Source of the DNA: Halomonas getboli
GTDB lineage: Bacteria; Pseudomonadota; Gammaproteobacteria; Pseudomonadales; Halomonadaceae
Length of the DNA: 64,000 bases
Reading direction: 5' to 3'
NCBI RefSeq assembly: GCF_023094245.1
Contig: NZ_JALMEW010000002.1
Span: 372,001-436,000, forward strand
Shown: piece after piece, positions 56,381-64,000 of the stretch
How positions within the stretch are numbered: position 1 is the first letter of the stretch
Layout: the number at the start of each line of letters is the position of its first letter
Made by a program: the position numbers and the translations under genes
The notes under the pieces: model-generated
Seen by the model: the letters and a program-made list of their open reading frames with translations, nothing else
Databases searched by the model: none
Told to the model about the DNA's origin: nothing

Positions 56381-57859
56381 TTAGAGATCGCGGTATTCCT
56401 TCTCGAAGCGCTTGGCCTGCTTCTTGGACACGCCGCCCAGCACCGCGATGGCGTGGCGCAGGCGCGCCCGGGTCATGTCCGAGCCGAGGATCGCCATGGC
56501 ATCCATTACCGAGGTGCTGGCGGCGGAGCCGGTGATGGCGATGAAGACCGGGGCCAGGAAGTCCTTCATCTTGAGCTCGAAGTGTGCGGCCAGCGTCTTG
56601 ACCTCGGCCAGCAGGGCATCCTTGTGCCATGCCGGCACGGTCTCGAGGCGCCAGGTCAGGAACTGCAGCAGCTTCACCAGGTCCTCGCGGCCCAGCTTGA
56701 CGCCGTCGAAGTCGCCCTCCTCTATCGCCGGCACACCCGAGAAGAAGTGGCCAGCCAGCGGCATCACATCGGACAGCGTCTCCACCCGCGGGCGCACTTG
56801 CGGCAGGATCTGACGCACGTATTCCTCGTTGAAGGCCCAGTCGCGCAGCGCCTGGAGGAAGGCGTCGTCGTCCAGGTCCTCGCGGATGTAGAGGCCATTG
56901 AGCCAGCTCAGCTTCTGCAGGTCGAACACCGGCCCGCCCAGCGAGACGCGCTGCACGTCGAAGTGGCTCATCATCTCGTCGAGGGTGAACTTCTCACGCT
57001 CGTCCGGCATCGACCAGCCCATGCGACCGAGGTAGTTGGTGACCGCCTGAGGCAGGAAGCCCATGCGGCGGTAGTAGTTGATCGAGGTCGGGTTCTTGCG
57101 CTTGGACAGCTTCGACTTGTCCGGGTTGCGCAACAGCGGCATGTGGCACAGCGTCGGCATCGGCCAGCCGAAGTACTCGTACAGCAGCTGATGCTTGGGC
57201 GCGGAGTTGATCCACTCCTCGCCGCGCAGCACGTGGGTAATGCCCATCAGGTGGTCGTCGACCACGTTGGCCAGGTGATAGGTCGGCATGCCGTCGGACT
57301 TGAGCAGGATCTGGGCGTCCACCTGGGCCCAGTCGACCTCGATGGTGCCACGCAGCATATCCTCGACCACGCAGGTACCGCTGGCCGGCACGTGCATGCG
57401 CACCACATGAGGCCAGCCCTCGCGCTCGCGACGCGCGACCTCTTTCTCGGGCAGCGCCAGGTCGGCCGGCTTCAGCGCCAGGTGCAAGCCGGCGGCCTTG
57501 CGGGCCTCGCGCAGTTCGTCGAGCTCCTCGCTGGTGCGATAGCACTTGAACGCATGGCCGGAAGCGATCAGCTTGCGCGCATGCTCGGCATAGATGTCGC
57601 CGCGCTCGCTCTGGCGGTAAGGGCCGTGCGGACCGCCCACGTCGGGGCCTTCGTCCCACTCCAGACCGAGCCAGCGCAGGGAGTCGAGGATCATCTGCTC
57701 CGATTCGGCGGTCGAGCGCACCCGATCGGTGTCCTCGATGCGCAGGATGAACTCGCCGCCGTGCTGGCGGGCGAAACACAGGTTGAACAGGGCGATATAG
57801 GCGGTTCCCACATGGGGATCGCCGGTGGGAGACGGCGCGATACGGGTACGTACGGTCAT
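56381..57859 (-). CDS. gltX: Glutamyl-tRNA synthetase
   Basis: A 492-residue class I synthetase that charges tRNA-Glu. The HIGH-like motif is [17 protein letters not shown] near the N-terminus and the KMSKS-like motif is [13 protein letters not shown] near residue 250. The insert [24 protein letters not shown] is typical. The C-terminal helical anticodon-binding domain is complete, so this is full-length GltX and not the short GluQ. AAGGACGAC precedes MTVRTRI. The tRNA-Glu gene lies downstream on the same strand but with its own promoter. Confidence 0.95.
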   Translation of the reverse strand: MTVRTRIAPSPTGDPHVGTAYIALFNLCFARQHGGEFILRIEDTDRVRSTAESEQMILDSLRWLGLEWDEGPDVGGPHGPYRQSERGDIYAEHARKLIASGHAFKCYRTSEELDELREARKAAGLHLALKPADLALPEKEVARREREGWPHVVRMHVPASGTCVVEDMLRGTIEVDWAQVDAQILLKSDGMPTYHLANVVDDHLMGITHVLRGEEWINSAPKHQLLYEYFGWPMPTLCHMPLLRNPDKSKLSKRKNPTSINYYRRMGFLPQAVTNYLGRMGWSMPDEREKFTLDEMMSHFDVQRVSLGGPVFDLQKLSWLNGLYIREDLDDDAFLQALRDWAFNEEYVRQILPQVRPRVETLSDVMPLAGHFFSGVPAIEEGDFDGVKLGREDLVKLLQFLTWRLETVPAWHKDALLAEVKTLAAHFELKMKDFLAPVFIAITGSAASTSVMDAMAILGSDMTRARLRHAIAVLGGVSKKQAKRFEKEYRDL

Positions 57860-58049
57860 GTCGTCCTTGGTCCGGTCGGGGAATGGATCCTGGCCGCCTT
57901 GCCAGCCGGGGCATGAAACCGCATGCTGCCGCAAGACCTCCAGAGGAATGGGCGCATTATACGCGCCTCGCCGGATGCCGGCAGCCGCACCGTGGAATCA
58001 TCGAAACGCGAAATGGTCCATGGCTGAACCCTAGAGCGCGAGGAACGTC

Positions 58050-58790
58050 ATGCTGCCCCAACTGCCCGACGGCTTCACCGCCCTGATCACCGGCGCCTCC
58101 GGCGGCATCGGCTCGGCGCTGGTCGACGCCCTGCTGGACGAGCCGCGCCTGGCGCGCCTGCACGCCATCAGCCGCCGGCCAGTGGTCCGCGACGACGAGC
58201 GACTCACTCCCCATACCCTGGACCTCGCCACCGAACAGGGGCTCGAGGCGCTGGGCAAGGCCCTCGATGGCCAACCGCTGCACCTGGTGATCAATGCCAT
58301 GGGCATGCTGCACGACGAGACGGATGGCATTGCACCCGAGAAGAAGCTCGACGATCTCGACGCCGTGGCCCTGGGCCGACTGCTCCACGTCAATGCGGTT
58401 ACCCCGGCGCTGCTGCTCAAGACGCTGACCCCCTCGCTCAAGGGGCACCACACGGCGCTGATCGGCAGCCTCTCGGCGCGGGTCGGCTCCATCGACGATA
58501 ACCGCCTGGGCGGCTGGTACGCCTATCGCGCCAGCAAGGCGGCGCATAACATGCTGATGAAGACCGCCTCGGTGGAGCTGCGGCGCCTGAACCCCAACGC
58601 CTGCCTCCTTTGCCTGCACCCCGGCACCACCGACACCGCTCTCTCGGCCCCCTTCCAGTCTCGGGTGCCCGAAGGCAAGCTGTTCACGCCGTCTTTCGTT
58701 GCCGAACGCCTGCTCGCGGTGATGAGCGAGCGCTTACCGTCGGACACCGGCGAATTCAGGGACTGGAACGACCAGCCCATCGCGTGGTGA
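58050..58790 (+). CDS. Short-chain dehydrogenase/reductase, C-factor-like
   Basis: A 246-residue Rossmann-fold oxidoreductase. The nucleotide-binding motif is ALITGASGGIGSALVDALL, the structural motif is VINAMGMLH (NNAG-like), the catalytic Ser is in LIGSLSARVGS, and YxxxK is in WYAYRASKAAHNML. The pattern with LCLHPGTTDTALSAPFQ is closest to the CsgA/C-factor branch, whose substrates are mostly unknown. GAGGAACG precedes the ATG. It is divergent from gltX and 107 bases before an XRE regulator on the same strand. Confidence 0.86.
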   Translation: MLPQLPDGFTALITGASGGIGSALVDALLDEPRLARLHAISRRPVVRDDERLTPHTLDLATEQGLEALGKALDGQPLHLVINAMGMLHDETDGIAPEKKLDDLDAVALGRLLHVNAVTPALLLKTLTPSLKGHHTALIGSLSARVGSIDDNRLGGWYAYRASKAAHNMLMKTASVELRRLNPNACLLCLHPGTTDTALSAPFQSRVPEGKLFTPSFVAERLLAVMSERLPSDTGEFRDWNDQPIAW

Positions 58791-58897
58791 CGTTCGGCCG
58801 CGACGATGGTCATAACGTTGATGCTCGCTATTGCACAGTTCCCAGCAATCGCAGACCATTCCTCTCTTTCGTAGAGACCTCAGACAGGACGACGTTC

Positions 58898-59485
58898 ATG
58901 GAAACACTCGGCCCACGGATCAAACAGCTTCGCCTGGAGGCCAATCTCAACAAGGCGGCCCTGGCCCGTCGAGTCGGCGTCTCGGACGTCACCATCTCCT
59001 ATTGGGAATCCGGGGCCATCAAGCAGATCGGCCACGAACGCCTGGTCGCGCTGGCCGCCGCCCTGGGCTGCCCGCTCTCCGCCCTGCTCGACAACAACGC
59101 CAGCCGCCCGGCACCGCTGTTCCTGCGGGCCGATGGGCCGCCGCCCTGGGAGGGCACCGAGGCCAAGGGCATCGAATTGCCGATCGAACTCACCCCCGGG
59201 CAGCGCTGGGACGGCGACTGCCATCTGGCGACGCCGGCGCCGGGCGAGGCACTCGACTACCTGAACACCGGTGACCTGGCGGCCATCGCCCCGACCGAGA
59301 TCTTTCGCCAGCCGGGCCTCTACCTGATCGAGGAAGCCGGCAAGCTGGCACTGCGCCGGGTCCAGCAGGATGCCAAGGGTGAACTGACTTTCCAGCGCCA
59401 TGACGACGCCGCGCCGACACCCTATACGCCCGACTGCCGACTGCTGGGCAAGGTCGTCGCCCTGTGGCGTCACGAGACGGTGTGA
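58898..59485 (+). CDS. XRE-family transcriptional regulator with S24-like C-terminus
   Basis: A 195-residue regulator. An N-terminal helix-turn-helix covers about residues 5-60 (IKQLRLEANLNKAALARRVGVSDVTISYWESG-type sequence). The C-terminal half (about 95-195) resembles the LexA/phage-repressor fold, with GDLAAIAPTEIF, GLYLIEEAGKLALRRVQ and CRLLGKVVALWRHE. I could not find the catalytic Ser of the peptidase, so it may be a non-cleaving ligand-binding version. No prophage genes are near. AGGACG precedes the ATG. Confidence 0.82.
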   Translation: METLGPRIKQLRLEANLNKAALARRVGVSDVTISYWESGAIKQIGHERLVALAAALGCPLSALLDNNASRPAPLFLRADGPPPWEGTEAKGIELPIELTPGQRWDGDCHLATPAPGEALDYLNTGDLAAIAPTEIFRQPGLYLIEEAGKLALRRVQQDAKGELTFQRHDDAAPTPYTPDCRLLGKVVALWRHETV

Positions 59486-59495
59486 ACCGGCGCGC

Positions 59496-60098
59496 TTACT
59501 TCACTTCCATGACCTCCACTTGGTCGGTGGTATGCCGCGGCTCACTGCCGACCAGAAAGCGCTGACTGGCGCTGATCACCTGACCCAGCCCGTGACGCGA
59601 GGCCTGCACCAGCGGACCGCGCAGATGCTGCCCCTTATCCCCCAGCCGCGCCCGCACCTCCGACGGCTGCACCGAGGCGGGCGGCATGTTCACGGTGATG
59701 CGATAGCCGCCGTCCGGCAGCCCGCTGCCCGGGCCGAACGGTCCGGCGGCAAAGCCGCCTCCCGCTTCCACTACGGTACGCTCCTGCCAGCGCACACCGC
59801 TGAGCTCGCGCTCCACCAGCACCTGCAGGCGCGTCGCCTCGGGCAGGTTGGTGACGCCCTCGACCAGCAGGCGACGATCGCTGCGCAGCCGGGCATCGAT
59901 ATCGATGCTCACTTCGGCATCGAATGGCGCAACGTCAAGCGCCGGCGCGGACTGCGCGGACGTCTCGGGCTGCGCCACGCCACCCAGTCGCTCATCGGCC
60001 GGCGGCTTGTCGTCTTCGCTGCCGCCGCAGCCGCCCAGGCCGGCTACCAGCCCTGTCACCAGGGCCATGCCCCAGGCGCCTCGCTGCCATGCCTTCAT
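59496..60098 (-). CDS. Putative lipoprotein, unknown function
   Basis: A 200-residue exported protein. The signal sequence MKAWQRGAWGMALVTGLVAG ends in a lipobox LGGC, so the mature protein should start at that Cys and be lipid-anchored; GGSEDD after it suggests outer-membrane sorting rather than inner-membrane retention. The mature part has a low-complexity linker and then a beta-rich domain with RRLLVEGVTNLPEATRLQVLVERE and GGYRITVNMPPASVQP, which looks like an Ig/transthyretin-type fold. I do not recognise the family. GGAGGAG precedes the ATG. Confidence 0.7.
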   Translation of the reverse strand: MKAWQRGAWGMALVTGLVAGLGGCGGSEDDKPPADERLGGVAQPETSAQSAPALDVAPFDAEVSIDIDARLRSDRRLLVEGVTNLPEATRLQVLVERELSGVRWQERTVVEAGGGFAAGPFGPGSGLPDGGYRITVNMPPASVQPSEVRARLGDKGQHLRGPLVQASRHGLGQVISASQRFLVGSEPRHTTDQVEVMEVK

Positions 60099-60134
60099 AC
60101 GACTCCTCCCTGATCAGACACGCTCCCAGCGGCG

Positions 60135-60458
60135 TCACCCGCCATCTTGGCACGCTCGACACAGGGTCGCATGGGGCACCGCCGCCAGGCGACCCGCATC
60201 GATTGGCTCGCCACAGCGTTCACACGCCTCGCCTCGTCCCTCGCGAATCCGAGCCAGGGCATGGCGGACCTGGGACAGCTCGTCCGCGGCCTCCGCCTCC
60301 AGTGAGGCCACCACCTCGTCGTCCCGCGTCTCCAGGGGCTGATCCTCCATGTCCTTGTCCAGCGGTCCCGCCGCTCGCTCCCGGTGCTGACGATAGCGGG
60401 CCAGGCGCGCCTCGAGCTCTTCCTTCAGCCGCTCCAGCTCGATCTTGCGATCGCTCAT
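60135..60458 (-). CDS. TraR/DksA-type C4 zinc-finger protein
   Basis: A 107-residue protein with a helical coiled-coil N-terminus (MSDRKIELERLKEELEARLARY), an acidic middle with DDEVVASLEAEAADEL, and a C-terminal C4 zinc finger (CERCGEPID...CRAC). Members bind RNA polymerase through its secondary channel, but this one is shorter than DksA and lacks the full coiled-coil tip, so it belongs to the DksA/YbiI/TraR-like accessory group. AAAGGAGGCG precedes the ATG. It lies 36 bases upstream of the lipoprotein gene in the direction of transcription. Confidence 0.84.
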   Translation of the reverse strand: MSDRKIELERLKEELEARLARYRQHRERAAGPLDKDMEDQPLETRDDEVVASLEAEAADELSQVRHALARIREGRGEACERCGEPIDAGRLAAVPHATLCRACQDGG

Positions 60459-60492
60459 CGTTCGCCTCCTTTCCCTCGCGTTATCTGCCGAG

Positions 60493-60732
60493 TTAGGCGA
60501 CCCCGAGGGCGCGATAGCCGCTCGGCGTCAGCTCGAGCCGGCTCGGCCGGCCCTCGTCATCCCGTTGCACCGCGAGATGCCCCGCCTCCTCCAGAGCCGC
60601 GATATCGGCCAGCTCCCGAGGCTGGTGCGAATCCTCGCCGGCATGGCCGAACGGTGCGGCCAGCACCCCGCCATGCTGCAACACCCGCGCCAGCAGTTCG
60701 CGCCGCGACTCGTCGAGATCATGAGTGTCCAT
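60493..60732 (-). CDS. Small winged-helix-like protein, unknown function
   Basis: A 79-residue acidic protein. RELLARVLQHGG, ELADIAALEEAGHLAVQRDDEG and SRLELTPSGYRALG follow the helix-helix-wing pattern of small MarR/winged-helix domains, but no recognised family can be named. GGAGGGCGA is seven bases before the MDTHD start; an upstream in-frame start would bury it. It precedes the zinc-finger gene on the same strand by 34 bases, so the two may be co-transcribed. Confidence 0.65.
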   Translation of the reverse strand: MDTHDLDESRRELLARVLQHGGVLAAPFGHAGEDSHQPRELADIAALEEAGHLAVQRDDEGRPSRLELTPSGYRALGVA

Positions 60733-60851
60733 TCGCCCTCCTTCGATTGCCGTGTCACACCGCTGCCTCATCGAGTATGGACGACATCGCCGCCGGCACT
60801 CGCACCCCGCGCCATGACTGGTAGAATACGCGCTTCCCGAACGACCCCGTG

Positions 60852-61856
60852 ATGCCGATGACCGATCTCGACCGCACCTTCTCCGTGGCCCCGATGATGG
60901 ACTGGACGACCCGCGACTACCGCGCGTTCGCCCGGACCCTGACGCGCCGCAGCCTGCTCTATACCGAGATGGTGACCACCGGCGCCATCCTGCACGGCAG
61001 CCCCCGCGAGCGCTTCCTCGGCTACGATGCCGTGGAGCATCCGCTGGCGCTGCAGCTCGGCGGCAGCGACCCCGGCGCGCTGGCCGAGTGCGCGGCGATC
61101 GCCGAGGCCTGGGGCTATGACGAGGTCAACCTCAACGTCGGCTGCCCCAGCGACCGGGTGCAGAACAACCTGATCGGCGCTTGCCTCATGGGCCACCCCG
61201 ACAAGGTCGCGGCGGCGGTCAAGGCGATGCGCGAGGCGGTGTCGATTCCGGTCACCGTGAAGTGTCGCATCGGCATCGACGATCAGGACGAGGATGCCGA
61301 TCTGGCCCGCTTCATCGAACGGGTCGCAGACGCCGGCTGCGAGGTGTTCATCGTGCATGCGCGCAAGGCCTGGCTGGAGGGGCTGTCGCCCAAGGAGAAC
61401 CGCGACATTCCGCCGCTCAACTATCCGCGCGTACACCGACTGAAGGCCAGCCGTCCAGAGCTGCACATCGGCATCAACGGCGGCATCAAGACGCTCGACG
61501 AGTGCCAGGCGCAGCTCGAGCACGTCGACAGCGTGATGGTCGGCCGCGAGGCTTATCAGAATCCCTGGCTGCTGGCCGACGTCGACCGTCGCCTGTACGG
61601 CGACATCGGCCCGGCGGCCGACCGCCACGCCGCCGCCGCGGCCTTCCGCCCCTATATCGCCCAACGGCTCGAGGAAGGCGCGAAGCTCAACCACATGACG
61701 CGGCACCTGCTCGGCCTGTTCCAGGGCTGCCCGGGCGGTCGCAAGTTCCGTCGCCACCTGTCCGAGCATGCCCACCGTGACGGCGCCGGTCTCGCGGTGT
61801 TCGACGACGCCCTGGGCCTGGTGCCGACGCCGCGCGAAGCCATCCCGGCCGACTGA
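60852..61856 (+). CDS. dusA: tRNA-dihydrouridine(20/20a) synthase
   Basis: A 334-residue FMN enzyme reducing uridine in the tRNA D-loop. VAPMMDWTTRDYRAFARTL, LLYTEMVTTGAIL, LALQLGGSDPGALA and the catalytic Cys in NLNVGCPSDRVQ are DusA-specific. VFIVHARKAWLEGLSPKENR and GINGGIKTLDEC follow. TAGAAT at 60822 may be its -10. The exact start is uncertain: GTG, ATG and ATG occur at 60849, 60852 and 60858 without a clear ribosome-binding site. Confidence 0.93.
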   Translation: MPMTDLDRTFSVAPMMDWTTRDYRAFARTLTRRSLLYTEMVTTGAILHGSPRERFLGYDAVEHPLALQLGGSDPGALAECAAIAEAWGYDEVNLNVGCPSDRVQNNLIGACLMGHPDKVAAAVKAMREAVSIPVTVKCRIGIDDQDEDADLARFIERVADAGCEVFIVHARKAWLEGLSPKENRDIPPLNYPRVHRLKASRPELHIGINGGIKTLDECQAQLEHVDSVMVGREAYQNPWLLADVDRRLYGDIGPAADRHAAAAAFRPYIAQRLEEGAKLNHMTRHLLGLFQGCPGGRKFRRHLSEHAHRDGAGLAVFDDALGLVPTPREAIPAD

Positions 61857-61860
61857 CGCG

Positions 61861-62892
61861 TCAATAGAGCGCGTCGGGCGGCGGCTCCAGGCTCGACTGG
61901 AAAGTCTCGACGGCACTCTCGGCCTCCTCGATGGCGTCGAAACGGGCGATATGGAACAGCGCCTCGCCCTCGTTGGCCAGCGGCAGCCGGCTCATGCCAA
62001 TCACGATGCCGTCGGCCGTGGCCCGCACCTCACCCTCGGCGTTGCCGAAGGGATCGGCGACCCGCCCCAGCAGCTCGCCCGCCGCCACCCGGGCGCCCAA
62101 CCGCACCCGCGGCCGCAGGATGCCGTCGATCGGCGCACGCGCCCAGCTCGAGCCGCCGGCCACCTCCGCCGCCGGCGGCGGACGGCGACGCTTCTCTCCG
62201 CCGAGCATGCCGAGCCGGCGCATCACTCGCAGCACGCCGCGCACGCCCGGGGCAATCGCCCACTCGTCGAAGCGCAGCGCCTCGCCGGCCTCGTAGGTCA
62301 GCACCGGAATATCGCGGCTCTCGGCATAGTGACGCAGGCTGCCGTCGCGCAGCTCTGCGTTGAGGATCACCGGCGCGCCGAAGGCGTCGGCCATGCGCTC
62401 GGTCTCGCTGCCGGGACGCAGGCGGGCACGGATCTGCGGCAGGTTGGTGCGATGCAGAGCGCCGGTGTGCAGGTCAATGATATGGGTGGCCTGATCGACG
62501 ATCTGCTCGCGGAGCAGCGCCGCGATCCGGCTGCCCAGGGAACCCGACTCGCTGCCCGGGAAGCAGCGGTTGAGATCGCGTCTGTCGGGCAGGTAGCGGC
62601 TGTGCTGCACGAAGCCGAAGACGTTGACGATCGGCACGCCGACCAGGGTCCCCCGAAGCCCCTTCAGCTGGCGCGAGCGCAGCAGCCGGCGCACGATCTC
62701 CACGCCGTTGATCTCGTCGCCGTGGATGCCACCGCAGACCAGCATCACCGGCCCCGGCTGGCGGCCGTGAACCACCTCCACGGGAATGTAGAGCGGGGCA
62801 TGGGTATAGAGCCGGGCCGCCGGCACGTCGATCTGCTGTCGGGTGCCGGGTGCCACGCGAACGCCGGCGAGTTCGAACGGAGCGCGAGCCAT
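61861..62892 (-). CDS. Succinylglutamate desuccinylase/aspartoacylase-family zinc carboxypeptidase-like protein
   Basis: A 343-residue protein of the AstE/AspA family (PF04952). Zinc ligands are visible in GGIHGDEINGVE (His and Glu) and in IIDLHTGALHR (His). RDLNRCFPGSESGSLGSRIA and VLTYEAGEALRFDE are also conserved. The C-terminal domain includes APIDGILRPRVRLGARVAAGELLG, a biotinyl/lipoyl-like fold common in this group. It probably hydrolyses an N-acylated amino acid; no arginine-degradation (ast) genes are near, so it is not called astE. AGGAGGTCG precedes the MARAPF start. Confidence 0.82.
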   Translation of the reverse strand: MARAPFELAGVRVAPGTRQQIDVPAARLYTHAPLYIPVEVVHGRQPGPVMLVCGGIHGDEINGVEIVRRLLRSRQLKGLRGTLVGVPIVNVFGFVQHSRYLPDRRDLNRCFPGSESGSLGSRIAALLREQIVDQATHIIDLHTGALHRTNLPQIRARLRPGSETERMADAFGAPVILNAELRDGSLRHYAESRDIPVLTYEAGEALRFDEWAIAPGVRGVLRVMRRLGMLGGEKRRRPPPAAEVAGGSSWARAPIDGILRPRVRLGARVAAGELLGRVADPFGNAEGEVRATADGIVIGMSRLPLANEGEALFHIARFDAIEEAESAVETFQSSLEPPPDALY

Positions 62893-62971
62893 GAAGCGAC
62901 CTCCTGAAATAAGCGCCACCTCATATTCACGCATCCCGGCGAACGCCTCAAGCAACCCCGGACCAACGTAG

Positions 62972-62987
62972 CATTCACCGATGAATG
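62972..62987. promoter_or_regulatory. Inverted repeat CATTCA-CCGA-TGAATG, candidate TetR-family operator
   Basis: A perfect 6-bp inverted repeat lies 60 bases before the TetR-family gene and immediately upstream of a possible -10 (TAGAAT at 63009). The halves resemble the ATTCA/TGAATGT elements of AcrR-type operators. Autoregulation is inferred. Confidence 0.5.
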
Positions 62988-63046
62988 TAAACCCGCTCGC
63001 TCATTGGGTAGAATGGCGCCCTACCCATCCGGAGTCGATCAACACC

Positions 63047-63667
63047 ATGGCCAGACGCACCAAGGCCGAAGCCGAAACCACCCGCGTGGCTCTGCTCGAT
63101 GCCGCCGAGGAGGTGTTCTTCGAGAAGGGCGTCGCCCGCACCTCGCTGGAGCAGATCGCCCGCCACGCCGGCATGACCCGCGGCGCCGTCTACTGGCACT
63201 TTCGCAACAAGGCCGACCTGTTCCGCGCCATGCTGGACCGGGTGCGCATGCCGTTCGAGGAACTGGTGAAGGAAACCGACGTCGAGGCCACCACGCCGCT
63301 GGAGGCGATTCGCCTGGGCTGTCGCCAGGGTTTCTGGCGCCTGGAACAGCCGCGACATCGGCGCGTATGCGCCATCCTGCTGCACCGCTGCGAGTTCTTC
63401 AGCGATATCGATCCCTGCGCCATGCAAAAGGAGATGGATAGCGAGTGTCTCGGCGCCCTGAGGGACTACTTCGACACGGCCAAGAAACATGGCTTGCTCA
63501 GGGACGACATCTCCGCGGAAGACGCCACTCTACTGCTGCAGGCCACCCTGTCGGGCCTTTTCCACGACTGGTTACTCGACACTGAGGCCTTTTCTCTCGC
63601 AGAGCGCGGCACCAGGATGGTCGACACCCAGCTGCGGCTGCTCACCCGGCAAGACGCCTTAGCCTGA
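63047..63667 (+). CDS. TetR/AcrR-family transcriptional regulator
   Basis: A 206-residue regulator. The helix-turn-helix covers about residues 10-55, with ALLDAAEEVFFEKGVARTSL and IARHAGMTRGAVYWHFRNKADLF, the typical AcrR/TtgR/MexZ pattern. The ligand domain includes CRQGFWRLEQPRHRRVCAILLHRCEF and ATLSGLFHDWLLD. AcrR-type regulators normally repress a divergent RND efflux operon, but here the divergent gene is the aspartoacylase-like enzyme, so its target is either that gene or elsewhere. GGAG lies 13 bases before the chosen ATG. It converges on, and overlaps, the next gene by nine bases. Confidence 0.88.
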   Translation: MARRTKAEAETTRVALLDAAEEVFFEKGVARTSLEQIARHAGMTRGAVYWHFRNKADLFRAMLDRVRMPFEELVKETDVEATTPLEAIRLGCRQGFWRLEQPRHRRVCAILLHRCEFFSDIDPCAMQKEMDSECLGALRDYFDTAKKHGLLRDDISAEDATLLLQATLSGLFHDWLLDTEAFSLAERGTRMVDTQLRLLTRQDALA

Positions 63668-64000
63668 AGACGTCGGCCCTTTATGCCCCCGCATTTCTTC
63701 CCCATCGGAGCGCTCATGTCGCTCCAGCAGATGCAGCCGCACCAGCCGCGTGCGCGCATCCAGGTAGTCCTGCTCCATCACCGAGCGATAAGCGCCCTGG
63801 TCAGTTAGATACTTGACCAGCACGCGCATCTCGCCGACCCGCGGCCAGTTCCCCTCCTTGCCCCGCAGGCGCACCTCGCGGCCGGGGTCGTCATCCATTA
63901 CCGCGGTCGCGCCATCGGCATCGACTTCGGTCACCCGCACCCGCTCGCCCAACAGGCAGCGCCGCGACAGCGTGGGATGACGATGCAGGCGACGATGCAG
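63659..64000 (-). CDS. Hypothetical protein, 5' truncated at the window edge
   Basis: An open frame continues to the last base of the window; 113 codons and the stop are visible. GERVRVTEVDADGATAVMDDDPGREVRLRG looks like a small beta-barrel, followed by NWPRVGEMRVLVKYLTDQGAYRSV and a charged helix (DARTRLVRLHLLERHERSD). I do not recognise a family. Codon use is like its neighbours and it overlaps the TetR gene end by nine bases, which supports a real gene; its true start is outside. Confidence 0.6.
   Translation of the reverse strand: MHRRLHRHPTLSRRCLLGERVRVTEVDADGATAVMDDDPGREVRLRGKEGNWPRVGEMRVLVKYLTDQGAYRSVMEQDYLDARTRLVRLHLLERHERSDGEEMRGHKGPTSSG

Noticed and set aside
60849..60851. GTG start for dusA
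   Set aside because: ATG follows directly at 60852 and 60858; no ribosome-binding site favours the GTG.
62893..63046. Small gene within the divergent region before the TetR regulator
   Set aside because: The frame starting at 62981 merely extends the regulator upstream through its operator and -10; codon use and family alignment support the start at 63047.

Overview
The window is GC-rich, gene-dense chromosomal DNA of a gammaproteobacterium, most likely a member of the Halomonadaceae (Halomonas or a close relative). Four things suggest this: E. coli/Pseudomonas-like housekeeping proteins (Rnb, DusA, GltX); Pseudomonas-type gene order in the GlcNAc cluster and in the gltA/sdh/suc TCA block; a complete siaABCD module; and a very Asp/Glu-rich exported protein, as expected of a halophile. 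The genus is an inference from gene content; no rRNA gene is present. I recognised no insertion sequence, prophage or CRISPR array.

Layout. 1-2.4 kb: end of gabD and complete gabT (GABA to succinate), closed by a strong terminator. 2.4-11.1 kb: a small stress membrane protein, a DUF924 protein, an SSS-family sodium symporter, a GlxA/AraC-type regulator broken by a one-base frameshift, an MFS exporter, the ycjX-ycjF pair and two tandem universal stress proteins. 11.1-20.3 kb (minus strand): response regulator, sensor kinase, AGE-family sugar isomerase, a sugar ABC importer (binding protein, two permeases, ATPase) and a DUF1479 putative oxygenase, together resembling the Pseudomonas GltR/GtrS glucose-uptake locus. 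20.4-28.4 kb (minus): a Cof-type phosphatase, then a GlcNAc PTS operon read as GntR regulator, nagA, SIS-type deaminase, EIIA-HPr-EI fusion and nagE. Several genes in these two sugar blocks carry CA-rich leaders just upstream of the ribosome-binding site.

28.6-42.1 kb: rnb; a glycosyltransferase overlapping a flippase-like membrane protein; a type I secretion adaptor and ATPase; divergently, a secreted beta-helix/RTX/CBM2-like protein; then siaABCD, the phosphatase/kinase/partner/diguanylate cyclase switch that controls aggregation in Pseudomonas aeruginosa. This combination looks like a surface-polysaccharide/aggregation locus in which c-di-GMP signalling lies next to a plausible extracellular effector. 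It is the most interesting part of the window.

42.1-55.4 kb: the TCA block sdhCDAB-sucAB-lpd-sucCD on the minus strand, with gltA divergent. Clear sigma70-type promoters for both directions lie in the shared 457-bp intergenic region. 55.4-57.9 kb: a non-coding, AT-rich stretch with DnaA-box-like sequences, then tRNA-Glu(TTC) and tRNA-Ala(GGC) with their own promoter and terminator, then gltX. 58-64 kb: an SDR, an XRE regulator, a lipoprotein, a DksA/TraR-type zinc-finger protein, a small winged-helix-like protein, dusA, an aspartoacylase-like enzyme, an AcrR-like TetR regulator with a candidate operator, and a partial unknown gene at the right edge.

All functional calls are from reading motifs and family resemblance; no database search was run.
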